Source of the DNA: Planctomycetota bacterium
GTDB taxonomy: Bacteria > Planctomycetota > Phycisphaerae > Phycisphaerales > UBA1924
Assembly: GCA_023432465.1 (NCBI GenBank)
Contig: JAEYUO010000113.1
Coordinates: 1 to 23,081 of the forward strand
Length of the DNA stretch: 23,081 bases
Direction: 5' to 3'
Shown: piece by piece, positions 22,960-23,081 of the stretch
Position numbering within the stretch: position 1 is the stretch's first letter
How the letters are laid out: the number at the start of each line of letters is the position of its first letter
Translations under genes and position numbers: made by a program
The notes under the pieces: generated by a model
The model's input: only the letters and a program-made list of their open reading frames with translations
The model's database searches: none
What the model was told of the DNA's origin: nothing

Positions 22960-23081
22960 TAGTGTCGTGAACTGAAGGAAGCCGCACGATTCTTGGCGAC
23001 GCGGCCGAGGATGGTATTGGCATCGGCGGTCCAGATGAAGGGTCGGGCATCGTCGTTGCGGGCGTCGATGTAGTCGATCGC
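22959..23081 (-). mobile_element. IS630-family transposase, C-terminal end (element extends beyond the window)
   Basis: 40 codons and a TAG stop on the minus strand: AIDYIDARNDDARPFIWTAD, then ANTILGRVAKNRAAS. The I-ARN-D-RPFIWT-D-IL pattern is the usual end of IS630-family transposases, which move by DDE chemistry and insert at TA. The stop codon uses the TA at 22960-22961, and the toxin frame begins right there, so this is probably the insertion boundary. The rest of the element is outside the window. Confidence 0.75.

Overview
The window looks like a chromosomal segment of a GC-rich planctomycete, most probably of the class Phycisphaerae. The signs are a PEP-CTERM exported protein, a prepilin-like protein of the DUF1559 type with an H-x-DG tail, two proteins ending in the Cys-flanked 'GC-type' dockerin, and many lipoproteins and signal peptides. 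The taxonomic call is an inference from gene content, not from a marker gene.

Layout. 1-2013: an exported Pro-rich protein and a lipoprotein in one minus-strand operon, then a divergent plus-strand lipoprotein. 2101-10607: an envelope and secretion cluster holding a PEP-CTERM protein, a secreted GH13 alpha-glucan enzyme with a dockerin, a secreted esterase with a carbohydrate-binding-like N-terminus, a prepilin-like protein, and a large repeat protein with a dockerin. The PEP-CTERM protein and the large dockerin protein share one module that I do not recognise, attached to two different anchors. 10732-13515: a sugar ABC transporter operon with binding protein and double ATPase but no permease. 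13635-17342: housekeeping genes, namely a nucleosidase/NadD fusion, a one-TM protein, tRNA-Glu(TTC), a small unknown protein and ornithine carbamoyltransferase.

17343-18399 is non-coding and dominated by a tandem array of a 235-bp unit plus several short-word repeat families. A nearly leaderless gene for an Ala/Pro-rich protein with a possible HTH follows (18400-19368), under a strong sigma70-type promoter that overlaps a dyad.

19550-23081 is an accessory island of lower GC: a degraded Rhs polymorphic-toxin locus. Read along the minus strand it holds the end of an IS630-family transposase, a toxin tail cut by that IS, a double-CxxC putative immunity protein, an Rhs scrap, an Imm11-family immunity protein, frameshifted Rhs core, an in-frame TGA, a PD-(D/E)xK toxin tip fused in frame to a DUF4304-like immunity protein, and one more Rhs scrap. 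Apparently intact immunity genes sit beside broken toxins, which fits a cassette graveyard maintained for protection. All family names come from motif recognition by eye; no database search was run.
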